A stretch of 64,000 nt of DNA from Bacillus sp. RO1 (GCF_012524115.1 NZ_JAAZWB010000046.1:1-64000), one strand, 5' to 3'. Counted from the stretch's first letter, positions 17,632-28,750 are shown. The notes: a model not told the origin generated them from the letters alone. Made by a program: numbers and translations.

Positions 17632-18806
17632 ACTTGTTCCTCCTTCAACGTTTCATCTTGCAATAAGGAGAGAAATAACCGGACTAATTCTTCTTCGGGT
17701 TTGGCTCCTCCTGATTGTTTTTCATAAAACCTAACAAACAGCTCTTCCATGGGAACGCTGTCCATCTTCACCGCTTTCCTCTCTTCGACCATTTCTGGAA
17801 AAATGGGACGAATATGGAGGATGCCGTCGTGATGTTTTCGGATTCGGTGAATTTCCTCCATGGATAGTGCATTGGTGACATGTATTTCAAGATCTACCCA
17901 TGCATTGCTATCCTTCTTATTTTCAAGCCATTCATACACTTGTTGAACTCCATCTATTGCCTTCCATTTCACAAGTGGCTTTCCGCTAGAGAGATAGATT
18001 TCTTTCGTTTCCACTGCTTCACCAGGCTTTGCATCTATAATGGTGACACTTTTCGTGTAACCAGCCTCTGAAAAACTATAAGCAAGCGGGGAGCCAGAGT
18101 ATCTGGCTGCCGTTTTGGCACGCTTAATGGTTTGAGGGCGATGCAAGTGGCCTAGAGCAACATATTGGGCTTGATGTGGCAAGCTTTCTGCTGCAACCGT
18201 AAATGCTCCCCCTACTTCTATAGGACGTTCTGAATCAGAGGAATTTCCACCGGCAACAAAAAGATGGCTCATGGCAATATTGACAGAGGACTCGGTAAAC
18301 TGTTCACACATCTTTTCAAAGAACTGGCGAATTCTTGCATCATAATGATTCCTGATAGCCTTTTCCTCAAATTCTTCGGAAAGCACTTCGTTTAACCTGG
18401 ACTCGGATGGGTATGGCAAAGAAGCGAGTTTCAACGTTTCTTCCGTCGTTGGGACATAGATTGTCTGAACGTCCATTGTGGGATAGCCTAGCAAGGAGAT
18501 ATTTTGCGAGCTTGCAAGAGGTCTGGATGCAGAAAGACGGTCTGGATTATCATGGTTCCCTGCAATGACAGCAACAGGCCTTTTTCCACTGTTGGATAAC
18601 TGTTGAAGCGACTCATAGAAAAGTACTTCCGCCTGGGCCGGGGGATTGACAGTGTCATAGACATCTCCTGCCATCAGTACCACGTCTACTTTTTCTTCTT
18701 CTACAATTTGCAGAAGCTCTTCCAAAAACTGTGCCTGCTCTGGCAAACGACTTCTTCCTTCTAACGTTTTTCCCAAGTGCCAGTCGGCAGTATGAAGTAT
18801 GCGCAT
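17628..18806 (-). CDS. sbcD: Exonuclease SbcD, nuclease subunit
   Basis: This 392-residue metallophosphoesterase is the Mre11-type partner of SbcC. I chose the ATG at 18806, giving MRILHTADWHLGK. Metal-binding motifs follow in order: TADWHLG, LMAGDVYDT, VIAGNHDNPDRLS, IAMSHLFVAGG and YVALGHLHRPQ. Fourteen residues encoded upstream lack family similarity. The gene lies between addA and sbcC in the canonical Bacillus order. Confidence 0.95.
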   Translation of the reverse strand: MRILHTADWHLGKTLEGRSRLPEQAQFLEELLQIVEEEKVDVVLMAGDVYDTVNPPAQAEVLFYESLQQLSNSGKRPVAVIAGNHDNPDRLSASRPLASSQNISLLGYPTMDVQTIYVPTTEETLKLASLPYPSESRLNEVLSEEFEEKAIRNHYDARIRQFFEKMCEQFTESSVNIAMSHLFVAGGNSSDSERPIEVGGAFTVAAESLPHQAQYVALGHLHRPQTIKRAKTAARYSGSPLAYSFSEAGYTKSVTIIDAKPGEAVETKEIYLSSGKPLVKWKAIDGVQQVYEWLENKKDSNAWVDLEIHVTNALSMEEIHRIRKHHDGILHIRPIFPEMVEERKAVKMDSVPMEELFVRFYEKQSGGAKPEEELVRLFLSLLQDETLKEEQV

Positions 18807-18872
18807 CTTTATTCTTCCCTTCCATGAAAGTGGCTCAAGTAACAACATTTGCCACCTGAGCCACTCTTTATA

Positions 18873-21800
18873 TTAATCCATTTTCACTAATCGATTTCCA
18901 TCAAAAAAATATAAATATTTCTCCTTTAATTCTTTCTTCCAAATTTCTTCAACGGCTTTCCCGTACAGAGCTACTTGGTCTTTATAACGATTGCGCAGAA
19001 CTGGTTCTGCTTCTTCAAATCCGTTACCAAATCTACCTGTGATGGTATCCGTTTTATAGTCGATTAAGACAAGCCCTTCCTCATCTTCTAAAAGGCAATC
19101 AATGACACCCTGCACCAGAATGGTCTCCTCTTTTAGTTCTTTTTGCTCAAAAAACCCATTTTCTTGCAAAGCAAAACTGAATGGGACCTCCCGGTGAACC
19201 TGTAGTGCCTCTAGCATCCGCTTCCCAATAGGAGTGACAAAGAAAGAGACAACTCCGTCAAAATCAATGACGTTTGCCTGTTCGGCTGTAATTAGCTCTT
19301 TTTGAACCATTTCCAAGACCTGAGCCTGTACATAATCCCGATCAATTGCTTCAGCTGCAAGGTCTATATTCTGCATCACCGCGTGCATCGCTGTCCCAAT
19401 TTCTGAAGGAGTCAACTTTTTCTTCTGTAAGAAGGCCGGACGATCAAGGAAATACCTTCTTTCTGTTTGAACAAGCGTGTTGTCTGCGTATGGGTCCTGC
19501 TGTTCTCTCATTCTTTTTATCTCTGAAACAGATTGCTTCGAACGATGAATACTTGCCTCTTTGTATGGATAGGTCCAATTCAGCTGTTCCACCACTTTCG
19601 CCTTAAAAGGGCTTTCGATGTCAACCTGTTTCCCTTGTTTCACATAGTCTAGAAGAAGGTTTTCTTCCTCTTTTTCAGCTTCAATCTCCTGAATCAACTG
19701 TTCTACGTTGGTGACAGATATCTTCCATGAAGTCGGATGATTAGCGATGTCCTCTTGGTTAACAATGCTCGCACCATCTTCTCTCAATACTTGTGCATCC
19801 TTGTGTCGCACAAGGGCAGGACCAACCCAGTCCATATACGATTTTGCACCTGCTCTTACATAGTCCGGTAACAGCCAATTTTCATGTAAGACGTGTTCCC
19901 CCCACTGCAATTGAGATTTTTCAAGGTCCTTTACCGTTCCGACCAGGTATAATTTTTCCTTTGCCCTGGTGAGAGCTACGTATAATACACGCATTTCCTC
20001 TGCTATCAGTTGGGCCTTGGCTTTTCGTTTCAAGGCCAACTGCAATATCGTTGGATAGGTGATTCGCAGTTTTGCATTTACATATTTGGAACCAAATCCG
20101 AGCTCTTTATCTAGCAAATAGCTGTTGTTAAGATCAATCATATTAAACTGTCTGGACAGTCCTGCAACAAAGACGATCGGAAACTCTAGTCCTTTACTTG
20201 AATGAATGGTCATCAGCCTGACAACATCCTCTTGCTCCCCAAGCGCTCTTGCAGCTCCAAGGTCTTCTCCTCGTTCTTGCATCCTTTCAATAAAACGCAA
20301 GAAACGGAACAAGCCGCGGAAAGAGGTGGATTCATATTGTCTGGCACGGTCATACAGTGCTCTCAAATTTGCCTGACGTTGCTTACCGCCTGGCATTCCC
20401 CCAACAAAATCAAAGAAGTGAGTGTCCTGATAAATCTGCCAAATTAACTCGGACAATGCTCCTTCACGCGCAGCTGTACGCCATGATTGAAGCAAATGAT
20501 AAAATAAACGAATTCTTTTAGCTAATTCATGTTCCTCCACCGTATCAGGGGCCTTGTCCATAAATGCCATTAACGCTTCATAATAGGAGCCTCTTTTTTG
20601 CTGAATACGAATGGTGGCCAAATCGTTGGAATCAAGCCCGACAATCGGTGACCTTAATACAGAAGCCAATGGAACATCTTGATATGGGTTATCAATGATC
20701 TTCAATAACGATAAAAGAATGGCAACTTCTGTTGCTTCGAAATATCCCGTGCTCAAGTTTGCATATAACGGCAAACCTTCCTGCTTAAACTCTTCCATAA
20801 ATTGAGGAGCCCATGGCATTGAGCGCATCAGAATCACAAAATCCCGATAAGTGACAGGGCGCATCGCTTTTCTATCTTTATCATATATTTCATACCCGGA
20901 CTGAATAAGATGCTTTATTTTTTGAGCAATCATCTTCGCTTCCACTTGAGCTGTTTCTAATTCCACTTTATCAAATCCAGCGGAGTTATCTTCAGACTCA
21001 GACTCGGAAAGCTCTTCCTCATCCCCAGAAACTGAACCGCTTCGATTTATTATCAATAATTCCGATTCTCGGTCCGGCGCTTCCGGATAATAGGCTGCCC
21101 CGAACTTTAATTCCGCATCGTCGTCATAGTCTATTTCCCCAACAGTTTCTCCCATAATTTGTTTAAAGATAAAGTTGGTGGCATCAAGGACTTCCGGTCG
21201 GGAACGGAAATTTTTATTTAAATCAATACGAAGGCCAGATTCTCTTCCTTCCGTATCAAACCGTTTGTATTTGCTTAAGAATAGGAAAGGTTCCGCTAAG
21301 CGGAATCTGTAAATGGATTGCTTTACGTCCCCTACCATAAACATATTTCCAGCTTCTTCACTTTCCTTCGTAACTAGCTTCAGGATCGCCTCCTGGACCA
21401 TATTTGTATCCTGGTACTCATCCACCATCACTTCTTTAAAAGTGGACTGATAGCGGAGTGCGGCTTCCGATCTCTCTACTTTTCCTTCGTTAAAAGTCGT
21501 GAGCACACCTAAACAAAGATGCTCTAAGTCGGAAAAGTCCACTAATCCTTTATCCTGTTTTAAGAGGCTAAATTCCTTCCCATATTTCTTAACTAAATCA
21601 ACAAGTGTCCCCATCACAGGTGCTAACTCCTCAAGGTCTTTCAGAAAAGAATCGGGACGTCGGGAAAACAATTCATCTTTAATTCCTTGTACCATTGCTT
21701 TTGCATCATTACGTACCTTGGTCCATCTTTCTATTAGCTCTTTATCGTATTCATCTCCGCGGCAGGTTTTAGCCCTGGAAAAATCAAGTTCCTGCATAAC

Positions 21801-22646
21801 TGCATACAAGTCTTCCCATGATGTATCAAGGGCACTTTGAAGTCTGTGAAGTTGAGTCAAATCCTGCTCGATATTCTCAGCACGCGGAGCAGGTCCACCC
21901 GGCTCAAGCGTAATTTTCATCGCTTTTTCCAGCAAGCTTTCCGCCCCTAGAAACTGCAGCTTCATTTCACGTTTCAATGTCTGGATGAAGGGCAAGTCAT
22001 CAATAGAATACTTGCTGGTAGACTGATAGAACGATTCAATCTCATCCAGCCATTTGTCAGGGCTTGGATTGGCCCTTGAAAACTCATGAAGATCCAGAAC
22101 AAGATTTTGCAAAGCTCCATCAGAACGATCATTCGTGTAGCGGTCGACCAATTCAAAAAATAAGTCGTTGTCCTCTTTTCCGTACTCTTCTTCAAAGACG
22201 CCTTCAAGAACCTCCTCCTGCATTAATTGGATCTCCGTTGTATCGGCAATACGGAAACTTGGATCAATGTCGATCAAGTAATAGTATTTCCTTACTACCT
22301 CAAGGCAAAAGGAGTGAATCGTAGATATGGATGCCCTGTTCAATAAGCTTAGCTGTCGGCGCAAATGAAGCGATGCCGGCTTTTTCTCTAATTGTTTTTC
22401 CAATGCTTCGCCAATTCTGTGGCGCATTTCTGCAGCTGACGCATTGGTAAACGTTACGACAAGCAGCCTGTCCACGTCTACATGTTCCTCCACAATCTTA
22501 TGAATCATTCGTTCAACAAGAACAGCGGTTTTTCCTGACCCAGCAGCTGCTGCTACGAGAATATCTCTCCCAGAAGCGACAATGGCTTTCCACTGATCAT
22601 CTGTCCACTGGGCATCTATTGGTTTTGGAAGAAGTTCCATGCTCAT
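18873..22646 (-). CDS. addA: ATP-dependent helicase/nuclease subunit AddA
   Basis: This 1257-residue protein is the helicase and nuclease partner of AddB, which processes double-strand breaks to Chi-regulated 3' tails. Visible helicase motifs include AAAAGSGKTAVLVERM near residue 33, VVTFTNASAAEMRHRI, VDEYQDTN, GDVKQSIYRFR and MTIHSSKGLEFPIVF. The C-terminal RecB-like nuclease has VQGVIDCLLEDEEGLVLIDYKTD. It overlaps addB by 4 bp. An acidic stretch near residue 545 (GDEEELSESESEDN) lies in a variable linker. Confidence 0.96.
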   Translation of the reverse strand: MSMELLPKPIDAQWTDDQWKAIVASGRDILVAAAAGSGKTAVLVERMIHKIVEEHVDVDRLLVVTFTNASAAEMRHRIGEALEKQLEKKPASLHLRRQLSLLNRASISTIHSFCLEVVRKYYYLIDIDPSFRIADTTEIQLMQEEVLEGVFEEEYGKEDNDLFFELVDRYTNDRSDGALQNLVLDLHEFSRANPSPDKWLDEIESFYQSTSKYSIDDLPFIQTLKREMKLQFLGAESLLEKAMKITLEPGGPAPRAENIEQDLTQLHRLQSALDTSWEDLYAVMQELDFSRAKTCRGDEYDKELIERWTKVRNDAKAMVQGIKDELFSRRPDSFLKDLEELAPVMGTLVDLVKKYGKEFSLLKQDKGLVDFSDLEHLCLGVLTTFNEGKVERSEAALRYQSTFKEVMVDEYQDTNMVQEAILKLVTKESEEAGNMFMVGDVKQSIYRFRLAEPFLFLSKYKRFDTEGRESGLRIDLNKNFRSRPEVLDATNFIFKQIMGETVGEIDYDDDAELKFGAAYYPEAPDRESELLIINRSGSVSGDEEELSESESEDNSAGFDKVELETAQVEAKMIAQKIKHLIQSGYEIYDKDRKAMRPVTYRDFVILMRSMPWAPQFMEEFKQEGLPLYANLSTGYFEATEVAILLSLLKIIDNPYQDVPLASVLRSPIVGLDSNDLATIRIQQKRGSYYEALMAFMDKAPDTVEEHELAKRIRLFYHLLQSWRTAAREGALSELIWQIYQDTHFFDFVGGMPGGKQRQANLRALYDRARQYESTSFRGLFRFLRFIERMQERGEDLGAARALGEQEDVVRLMTIHSSKGLEFPIVFVAGLSRQFNMIDLNNSYLLDKELGFGSKYVNAKLRITYPTILQLALKRKAKAQLIAEEMRVLYVALTRAKEKLYLVGTVKDLEKSQLQWGEHVLHENWLLPDYVRAGAKSYMDWVGPALVRHKDAQVLREDGASIVNQEDIANHPTSWKISVTNVEQLIQEIEAEKEEENLLLDYVKQGKQVDIESPFKAKVVEQLNWTYPYKEASIHRSKQSVSEIKRMREQQDPYADNTLVQTERRYFLDRPAFLQKKKLTPSEIGTAMHAVMQNIDLAAEAIDRDYVQAQVLEMVQKELITAEQANVIDFDGVVSFFVTPIGKRMLEALQVHREVPFSFALQENGFFEQKELKEETILVQGVIDCLLEDEEGLVLIDYKTDTITGRFGNGFEEAEPVLRNRYKDQVALYGKAVEEIWKKELKEKYLYFFDGNRLVKMD

Positions 22647-25600
22647 GATTCCCCTCCCCCTTCTATCTTCGTTTTCATCGAGGAAATGACCTCATTTTTA
22701 GGTATCGTTGACAGCACTCTATATTCGTTTTCATCAAGCGATGTATCAAATTGACAAAACGATTTATAGGAACAAAACGTACAAGGCGTTTGATTCTTTA
22801 ATTTGTAAGGAGCTATGCTTGTCTCACCTTCAGATATTTTCATGCCAATCTCTTCGAACGTTTTTCTAACATATGTTCTCAGCTGAGTGAATTCTTCTTC
22901 ACTTGCAATCGAAGAGTTCGCTTGAAACCCACCATTCTTTTTTAGTGCAGCAGACACTATTTTGGAGTGCCCGGTCTCGAGCGTCTGATCCATCAGCTTA
23001 ACAGATTCCTCATCACCTAAAAGCAGACCTTTCATTTTGAAGCTCTTAAAAATCTCCTCTTCTATGATGTCCTCCGGTTTCATTCCATTCGTTTTTATCA
23101 TTGGATTATGAACATGGAAATACAGGACGCCGGCAGGAGTGGCTTCATTTCCTAGCCAGCCTTTGGAATGAGAGATGACTATATCCAAATAGGTCAGCAT
23201 CTGTAATGCCAGCCCATAATAAACCTCCGTAAGGTCAAGTGCTTTATTGCTCGATTTATAATCAATGATACGAAGCAATAAGCCGTTGCTTCCCTCTGCT
23301 TTATCAACGCGATCTATACGTCCTACAAGCTCCATTGTCACACCATTTGGCAAGTTGATTTGAATTGGCGGCAACTCTTCCTGTTTGCCAAAGCCAAGTT
23401 CCAACCCAACTGGGGTAAATTTGCTAGCTTTGGAGTGATCGCTTAGAATCTGCGAAGCTCTTGTGATAATCGTTTCCAACTTCCGTTTGATGTAATGAAA
23501 ACGATTGGAGCTTAACAGGATTTCCCCTTGCAGCTTTGGCGCGAGAATATGAACAGCTTCTTTTGCCAGTACCTCACACTCCTGTTTGGTGAGGTTCTTC
23601 CAATCGTTTCCGCTTTGTCTTAGTTTATCTGAAATATGCTTAAGTGCTGCATGAAAGAGCTGCCCGATATCCGGTGCTTCCAATCGGTAGATTTTTCTTT
23701 CCTTCAGCTTTAAACCATGAGAAGCGAAATGGGAAAAAGCACACGCACTGAACTTCTCCATCCTCGACACACTGGCTTCCATGAAGTTTCCGTATAACTC
23801 ACGACTAACCTTTTGTTTTAATTTTTTGGCTTCATTTTTGTAAAATAAACTTCGTAAGACATGTTCCGTTTTATCCTGCCATTCTTCATTCTCTAATAGT
23901 GTATTGTAGACATCCCACCAGATTGGTTCCACGGGATATTTCTTCATCCACGCTTGAAGCTGTACTGCCAAGTTAGATAGTGTGGTCGTTGGGGTATGAA
24001 TATACCTTAGCTGTTCCTCGTTTGACAGCTCTGCTGGTTCATTGAGCAACAACTTCTCCTCAAGCAAAGGAAACATTTCCTTAATTCGCTTAATATAGGA
24101 GGAAGGCAACAATGTTTTCCCCTCTTCGTCTGCCAGTGCATAGCTTATATACAAGTGATGGGAAGGGCTTAAGAATGACGTATAAACAAGGAAATGTTCA
24201 TCAAGCAGCCGCTCTAAGCTTGTAGGTGCAAGATCCATTCCGTAATTGGACAAGAGCTCTCTCTCTTCTTCTGATATAAATCCCTCGTCTTTAATCTTGG
24301 CAGGAATCACCCCATCATTTACACCAATCACAAAACTGTGCTTAATATCTGTCAGGCGCGAGAGATCAAAGTTCGCAACGATAACCTGGTCAATCGCCGG
24401 TGGCACTAGGCTAAATCTCAGGCTTTCCAATCCGCTTTCGACCATTTTCATAAACATGGATAACGAAATCGGATGGTCTCCTATCAGTTCGACCATCTGA
24501 TCTAGCATTTGAATAATCGCCTTCCACACTTGCTCGTTTTCTTTTGCAACGGACAAATTGCCTTCATCTTCGGCCTTGTTCATTCTTGCTTCCAGTTTTT
24601 GTGGAATTTTCAAATCTTCCATATATCCATAGAGTGCCTTGCAATAGCCATCAATAGAATTTGCTTTTTTCCAGCGCTTTTCAAGCATGTGAAGAGGTTC
24701 TACAATCATCGCTCTTAATTCATTGATTTCCTTTTCATAGGCAATCTCTTCATCTGTTTGCACGTATGGACCTTCTGTATCCACACTAAAAAAGCGACGA
24801 TATTTCCATGGCTCAGTCGCAGTCCATCTATTCCCTTGTATCCCATAGGACAGGCAATAGTTTTCCAGTTTATCCGTCTTTTCGCGCATCTCATTAATAT
24901 CTTGATCCTGCGAGTAAAACAAATCCGTCTTTACACAACGAAAAACAGATTCATAGCGCCAGTTTCTTGAAATTACCTCAAGACTAGAACGCAGCAATTC
25001 CACCAATGGATGATGGAGCATTGTTCGCTTTTGATCGACGAAAAACGGGATGTCATAATCTTTAAAAACGGTATTGACCAAATCAATGTAAGATTCGGCA
25101 TTTCTGACAATCACCGCTATATCTTTATAACGGTTACCCTTATCTCTGACAAGCGAGACAATCTCCCTTGCGATGCCTTCCATTTCCGCTCTACGATTGA
25201 CTGCTTGTAAAATAGATACGTCGGCCTTATTGGGATAGACGACAGTTGGCCGAACATCAAAATACTGTTCCATATGACGCAAGGAATCAGCGTGGTGGAA
25301 GCGTGGTGTTTCTAATAAAAGCTCCGGTGTTTCTATTTGGCATCCTTCTTCCAATGCGATATCTTTAAGCTTTTGATAGGTCGTTCCGGTCTCCCTGAAC
25401 AGATGAAGATCATACGGTGCTTCCTCGTCATATGGCTTATCTGCTGTCAAAGCAATCGTGACCGAGTTTGCATGCTTCATTAATTTCTTCAAGACTGCCA
25501 ATTCCTGAGGGGTGAAGCTATGAAAACCATCAATGAAAATATCTGCTTTTTGGATATATCTCGAACTTGGTATTTTTTCCACCAAGAGCTGTAAATAATC

Positions 25601-26158
25601 TTCGCCATCTAGATATTTTCCTTCCAGCGTTTCTTCTAGCTGACGATAGACAACAAGTATGTCTGTCAGCTTTTTAGCTAGCATTTTTTCATGCTCAGAA
25701 ATGGAGAAATCCTCACCAATACGTACGATTTCTTCCTGTAAAAGTTCAGGTGAAACGCAATAACGTTTAAACTCTGTGATCATGCTTTCCATTTGTTCAA
25801 TGAATCCGAACTGCTCTGCAGACTTCCCAAATACATGGAACTTACTTTTATGTTCTTCAATCACCTTACGAAGCAACATATGGATACCTGTCTGATCAAT
25901 ATGAAAACGGCTGATACCGCCAACTTCCTGTAAAATTCTCCATGCAAGTCGCGTAAAACTGAACACTTGCGCCCGAATCATTCCCTTAACATCAGGTGAC
26001 TGCACAATCCGATATTCTGATTGAAAAGTCATCTGTTCCGGCACAAGGTAGACAACTGGCGGACCTTGTGGATCTTCTTTAAGCTTTTGAAGAATTTGTT
26101 CGTTGCACCAGGTTGTTTTCCCACTGCCTGTTCTTCCTATTAAAAATCGTATAGACAC
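22643..26158 (-). CDS. addB: ATP-dependent helicase/nuclease subunit AddB
   Basis: This 1171-residue protein is the second AddAB subunit and provides Chi recognition and a nuclease domain. The N-terminal Walker A is GRTGSGKTTW at residues 8-17. The C-terminal iron-sulphur cluster ligands are one Cys near residue 805 (FSACAFSHF) and three in PCTFCSYKSFCQF (Cys 1126, 1129, 1135). The nuclease core has GRIDRVDKAEG and IIDYKSS. It is first of the addB-addA-sbcD-sbcC-yisB block. Confidence 0.96.
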   Translation of the reverse strand: MSIRFLIGRTGSGKTTWCNEQILQKLKEDPQGPPVVYLVPEQMTFQSEYRIVQSPDVKGMIRAQVFSFTRLAWRILQEVGGISRFHIDQTGIHMLLRKVIEEHKSKFHVFGKSAEQFGFIEQMESMITEFKRYCVSPELLQEEIVRIGEDFSISEHEKMLAKKLTDILVVYRQLEETLEGKYLDGEDYLQLLVEKIPSSRYIQKADIFIDGFHSFTPQELAVLKKLMKHANSVTIALTADKPYDEEAPYDLHLFRETGTTYQKLKDIALEEGCQIETPELLLETPRFHHADSLRHMEQYFDVRPTVVYPNKADVSILQAVNRRAEMEGIAREIVSLVRDKGNRYKDIAVIVRNAESYIDLVNTVFKDYDIPFFVDQKRTMLHHPLVELLRSSLEVISRNWRYESVFRCVKTDLFYSQDQDINEMREKTDKLENYCLSYGIQGNRWTATEPWKYRRFFSVDTEGPYVQTDEEIAYEKEINELRAMIVEPLHMLEKRWKKANSIDGYCKALYGYMEDLKIPQKLEARMNKAEDEGNLSVAKENEQVWKAIIQMLDQMVELIGDHPISLSMFMKMVESGLESLRFSLVPPAIDQVIVANFDLSRLTDIKHSFVIGVNDGVIPAKIKDEGFISEEERELLSNYGMDLAPTSLERLLDEHFLVYTSFLSPSHHLYISYALADEEGKTLLPSSYIKRIKEMFPLLEEKLLLNEPAELSNEEQLRYIHTPTTTLSNLAVQLQAWMKKYPVEPIWWDVYNTLLENEEWQDKTEHVLRSLFYKNEAKKLKQKVSRELYGNFMEASVSRMEKFSACAFSHFASHGLKLKERKIYRLEAPDIGQLFHAALKHISDKLRQSGNDWKNLTKQECEVLAKEAVHILAPKLQGEILLSSNRFHYIKRKLETIITRASQILSDHSKASKFTPVGLELGFGKQEELPPIQINLPNGVTMELVGRIDRVDKAEGSNGLLLRIIDYKSSNKALDLTEVYYGLALQMLTYLDIVISHSKGWLGNEATPAGVLYFHVHNPMIKTNGMKPEDIIEEEIFKSFKMKGLLLGDEESVKLMDQTLETGHSKIVSAALKKNGGFQANSSIASEEEFTQLRTYVRKTFEEIGMKISEGETSIAPYKLKNQTPCTFCSYKSFCQFDTSLDENEYRVLSTIPKNEVISSMKTKIEGGGES

Positions 26159-26317
26159 AAGCTATCCCCCATTTTCCCAATTCCCAAAAATAATACGTAC
26201 TTATGTTCTTCTTATTCTATTGTACTGAAAAACTACTATTATTGCCAACGGGTTACTTTCGAGAGTGGAACCGGCCAAACACCCATCGCATAAGGTAACA
26301 TGGGCAGGTGAACGGAA

Positions 26318-27460
26318 ATGCAACGAAGAAAAAACCATTATTTTTCAGCAACATTATTAATTGTCATGGGTTTTTTAGTGGTCTGTAGCCTTTACACATT
26401 AATTCCACTTTACAATTCCATTAGCTGGGAGTGGAATGTTCCCAAACAAAAAGTAATATTGGCCAGCAGTTTTTTTAGCATTTTTTATGCAATAGGACTA
26501 CTGATGTTCGGTCCGTTATCCGATCGATTTGGCAGGAAAAATATTATTAGCTATGGTTTTCTGCTTTCGGCTATCGCTACCATACTCATTGCGCAATCTA
26601 CGAATATTTCTCACTTGTACGTTGCCCGCTCCATTCAAGGATTCACCCTCGGTTGCTTTGCACCCGTTGCTTTTGCCTATTGCTTTGACCACTTCTCTCC
26701 ATCACTTCGAAACTTTACTATTTCTCTTATTAACGCAGCGTTTTTGTTATCCGGCATCTTCGGACCTATGATAAGCGAAAAAATAGCTACTTATTTTCAA
26801 TGGAAAGGCGTATTTATTTTCTTTTCATTTTTTTACTTTCTTTTGTTCTTATTTGCCCGCTTCATTTTAAGCCCATCTAATACATTGATCCTTACAAAGG
26901 ACAAACCTTGGAAACATTTTTCCACCCTCTTGGCTGACCGTGATTTAAGAATTTTGTATTTGATTGTATTTTCCTTGCTACTCTCCTTTGTGACTTTTTA
27001 CGATAGCCTATTTCAATACTTATCTAAGGCTTTTCCTGATCAATCTTTTATGTTGGTACGTTCTGTCGGACTGGTTGGCACTGTTTCATGTATCTTTTCT
27101 GATTTAGTGATGCGGACCGTCGGCACTAAGCGGTTACTTCTTTCCTGTTCTTTAAGCATTTCGATTTCGTTATTCATTATGATGATTTTTTATGAAAATC
27201 TATTTTTGATAGGTGCTTTTTCTGTAATTTATGTAGCTGCCATTTCCTTTTTTCTACCGGCAATCATTACGTATATTGGGATATTAGGTAGTAATCACCG
27301 GGGAAGTGCCATCTCCTTGTATTCTTTCACATTGTTGATCGGTACTGCGGTTAGCCCTATCATAAGCCATAACTTTTCATTTCTATCTGTCTTGGGCTTT
27401 TTAGGAATATGTTTTTTACTGAATGCTATTTTAGTATTGGGAATCAGAAGAGATGCGTAA
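26318..27460 (+). CDS. Major facilitator superfamily transporter
   Basis: This 380-residue protein has about 12 membrane helices. The MFS motif A is GPLSDRFGRKN near residue 65, and RSIQGFTLGCFAP in helix 4 resembles YnfM/arabinose-efflux type exporters. The N-terminus is short and basic (MQRRKNHY). It is the only plus-strand gene between yisB and yhjD and is AT-rich, which may indicate acquisition. Substrate unknown. Confidence 0.82.
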   Translation: MQRRKNHYFSATLLIVMGFLVVCSLYTLIPLYNSISWEWNVPKQKVILASSFFSIFYAIGLLMFGPLSDRFGRKNIISYGFLLSAIATILIAQSTNISHLYVARSIQGFTLGCFAPVAFAYCFDHFSPSLRNFTISLINAAFLLSGIFGPMISEKIATYFQWKGVFIFFSFFYFLLFLFARFILSPSNTLILTKDKPWKHFSTLLADRDLRILYLIVFSLLLSFVTFYDSLFQYLSKAFPDQSFMLVRSVGLVGTVSCIFSDLVMRTVGTKRLLLSCSLSISISLFIMMIFYENLFLIGAFSVIYVAAISFFLPAIITYIGILGSNHRGSAISLYSFTLLIGTAVSPIISHNFSFLSVLGFLGICFLLNAILVLGIRRDA

Positions 27461-27489
27461 GAGAAAGCGGGCAAATCGCGGCTGCACTT

Positions 27490-28685
27490 TTATGAAGACC
27501 TCTTCTTCTACTTTTCCGTTCCACTGAGGTCTTCATTCGCTCCATGAAGACTTCTCTTTCTCACATTCCTGCTCCACTAAGGTCTTCATTCGCTTTATGA
27601 AGACTTCTCTTTCTACTTTCTCGCTCCACTGAGGTCTTCATTCGCTCTATGAAGACTCCTCTTTCTCCTTTTCCGCTCCACTGAGGTCTTCATTCGCTCT
27701 ATGAAGACTTCTCTTTCTACTTTTCCGCTCCACCGAGGTCTTCATTCGCTCTATGAAGACTCCTCTTTCTCCTTTTCCGCTCCACTGAGGTCTTCATTCG
27801 CTCTATGAAGACTTCTCTTTCTCCATTCCCGCTCCACTGAGGTCTTCATTCGCTCCATGAAGACTTCTCTTTCTACTTTCTCGCTACACTGAGGTCTTCA
27901 TTCGCTCTATGAAGACTTCTCTTTCTCCATTCCCGCTACACTGAGGTCTTCATTCGCTCTATGAAGACTTCTCTTTCTCCATTCCCGCTCCACAGAGGTC
28001 TTCATTCGCTCTATGAAGACTTCTCTTTCTCCTTTTCCGTTCCACTAAGGTCTTCATCCGCTCCATGAAGACTTCTCTTTCTACTTTCTCGCTACACTGA
28101 GGTCTTCATTCGCTACATGAAGACTTCTCTTTCTACTTTTCCGTTCCACTGAGGTCTTCATTCGCTCTATGAAGACTTCCCTTTCTCCATTCCCACTCCA
28201 CTAAGGTCTTCATCCGCCCCATGAAGACTTCCCTTTCTCCATTCCCGCTCCACTGAGGTCTTCATTCGCTCTATGAAGACTTCCCTTTCTCCATTCCCAC
28301 TCCACTAAGGTCTTCATTCGCTCCATGAAGACTTCTCCTGCTCCTTTCCCACTCCATTGAGGTCTTCATCCGCCCCATGAAGACTTCCCTTTCTCCACTC
28401 CCGCTCCACTAAGGTCTTCATCCGCTCTATGAAGACTTCTCTTTCTCACATTCCCGCTCCACTGAGGTATTCATCCGCTCCATGAAGACTTCTCTTTCTC
28501 ACATTCCCACTCCACTAAGGTCTTCATCCGCTCCATAAAGACTTCTCCTGCTCCTTTCCCACTCCACTAAGGTTTTCATCCGCTACATAAAGACTTCTCC
28601 TGCTCCGTTCCTGCTCCACTAAGGTCTTCATCCGCTCGATGAAGACTTCTCCTGCTCCGTTCCTGCTCCACTGAGGTCCTCATAC
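27490..28685. repeat. Tandem array of 52-53 bp units, about 22 copies
   Basis: Each unit contains GGTCTTCAT, a 7-base variable loop (TCGCTCT, CCGCTCC, CCGCCCC and others), ATGAAGAC, then about 27 bases of pyrimidine-rich spacer ending CTCCACTGA or CTCCACTAA. GTCTTCAT and ATGAAGAC form an 8-bp stem in almost every unit. I count 22 good units plus degenerate ends. The period (53 then 52) is not a multiple of three, so it is not a repeat protein. It fills the gap between the convergent MFS and yidC genes. Confidence 0.92.
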
Positions 28686-28750
28686 TCTCCCTAAACAACA
28701 CTCTCCTCCCCTTTTCCTCTTTAAATACTAATTTACGAGGAAGGAATATC

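Noticed and set aside
14000-26000. Many plus-strand frames of 60-110 codons opposite sbcC, sbcD, addA and addB
   Set aside because: They are antisense shadows of well-supported long genes.
27490-28685. Possible CRISPR array
   Set aside because: Units are regularly spaced and palindromic, but the sequences between them are near-copies of one another and no cas genes are present.
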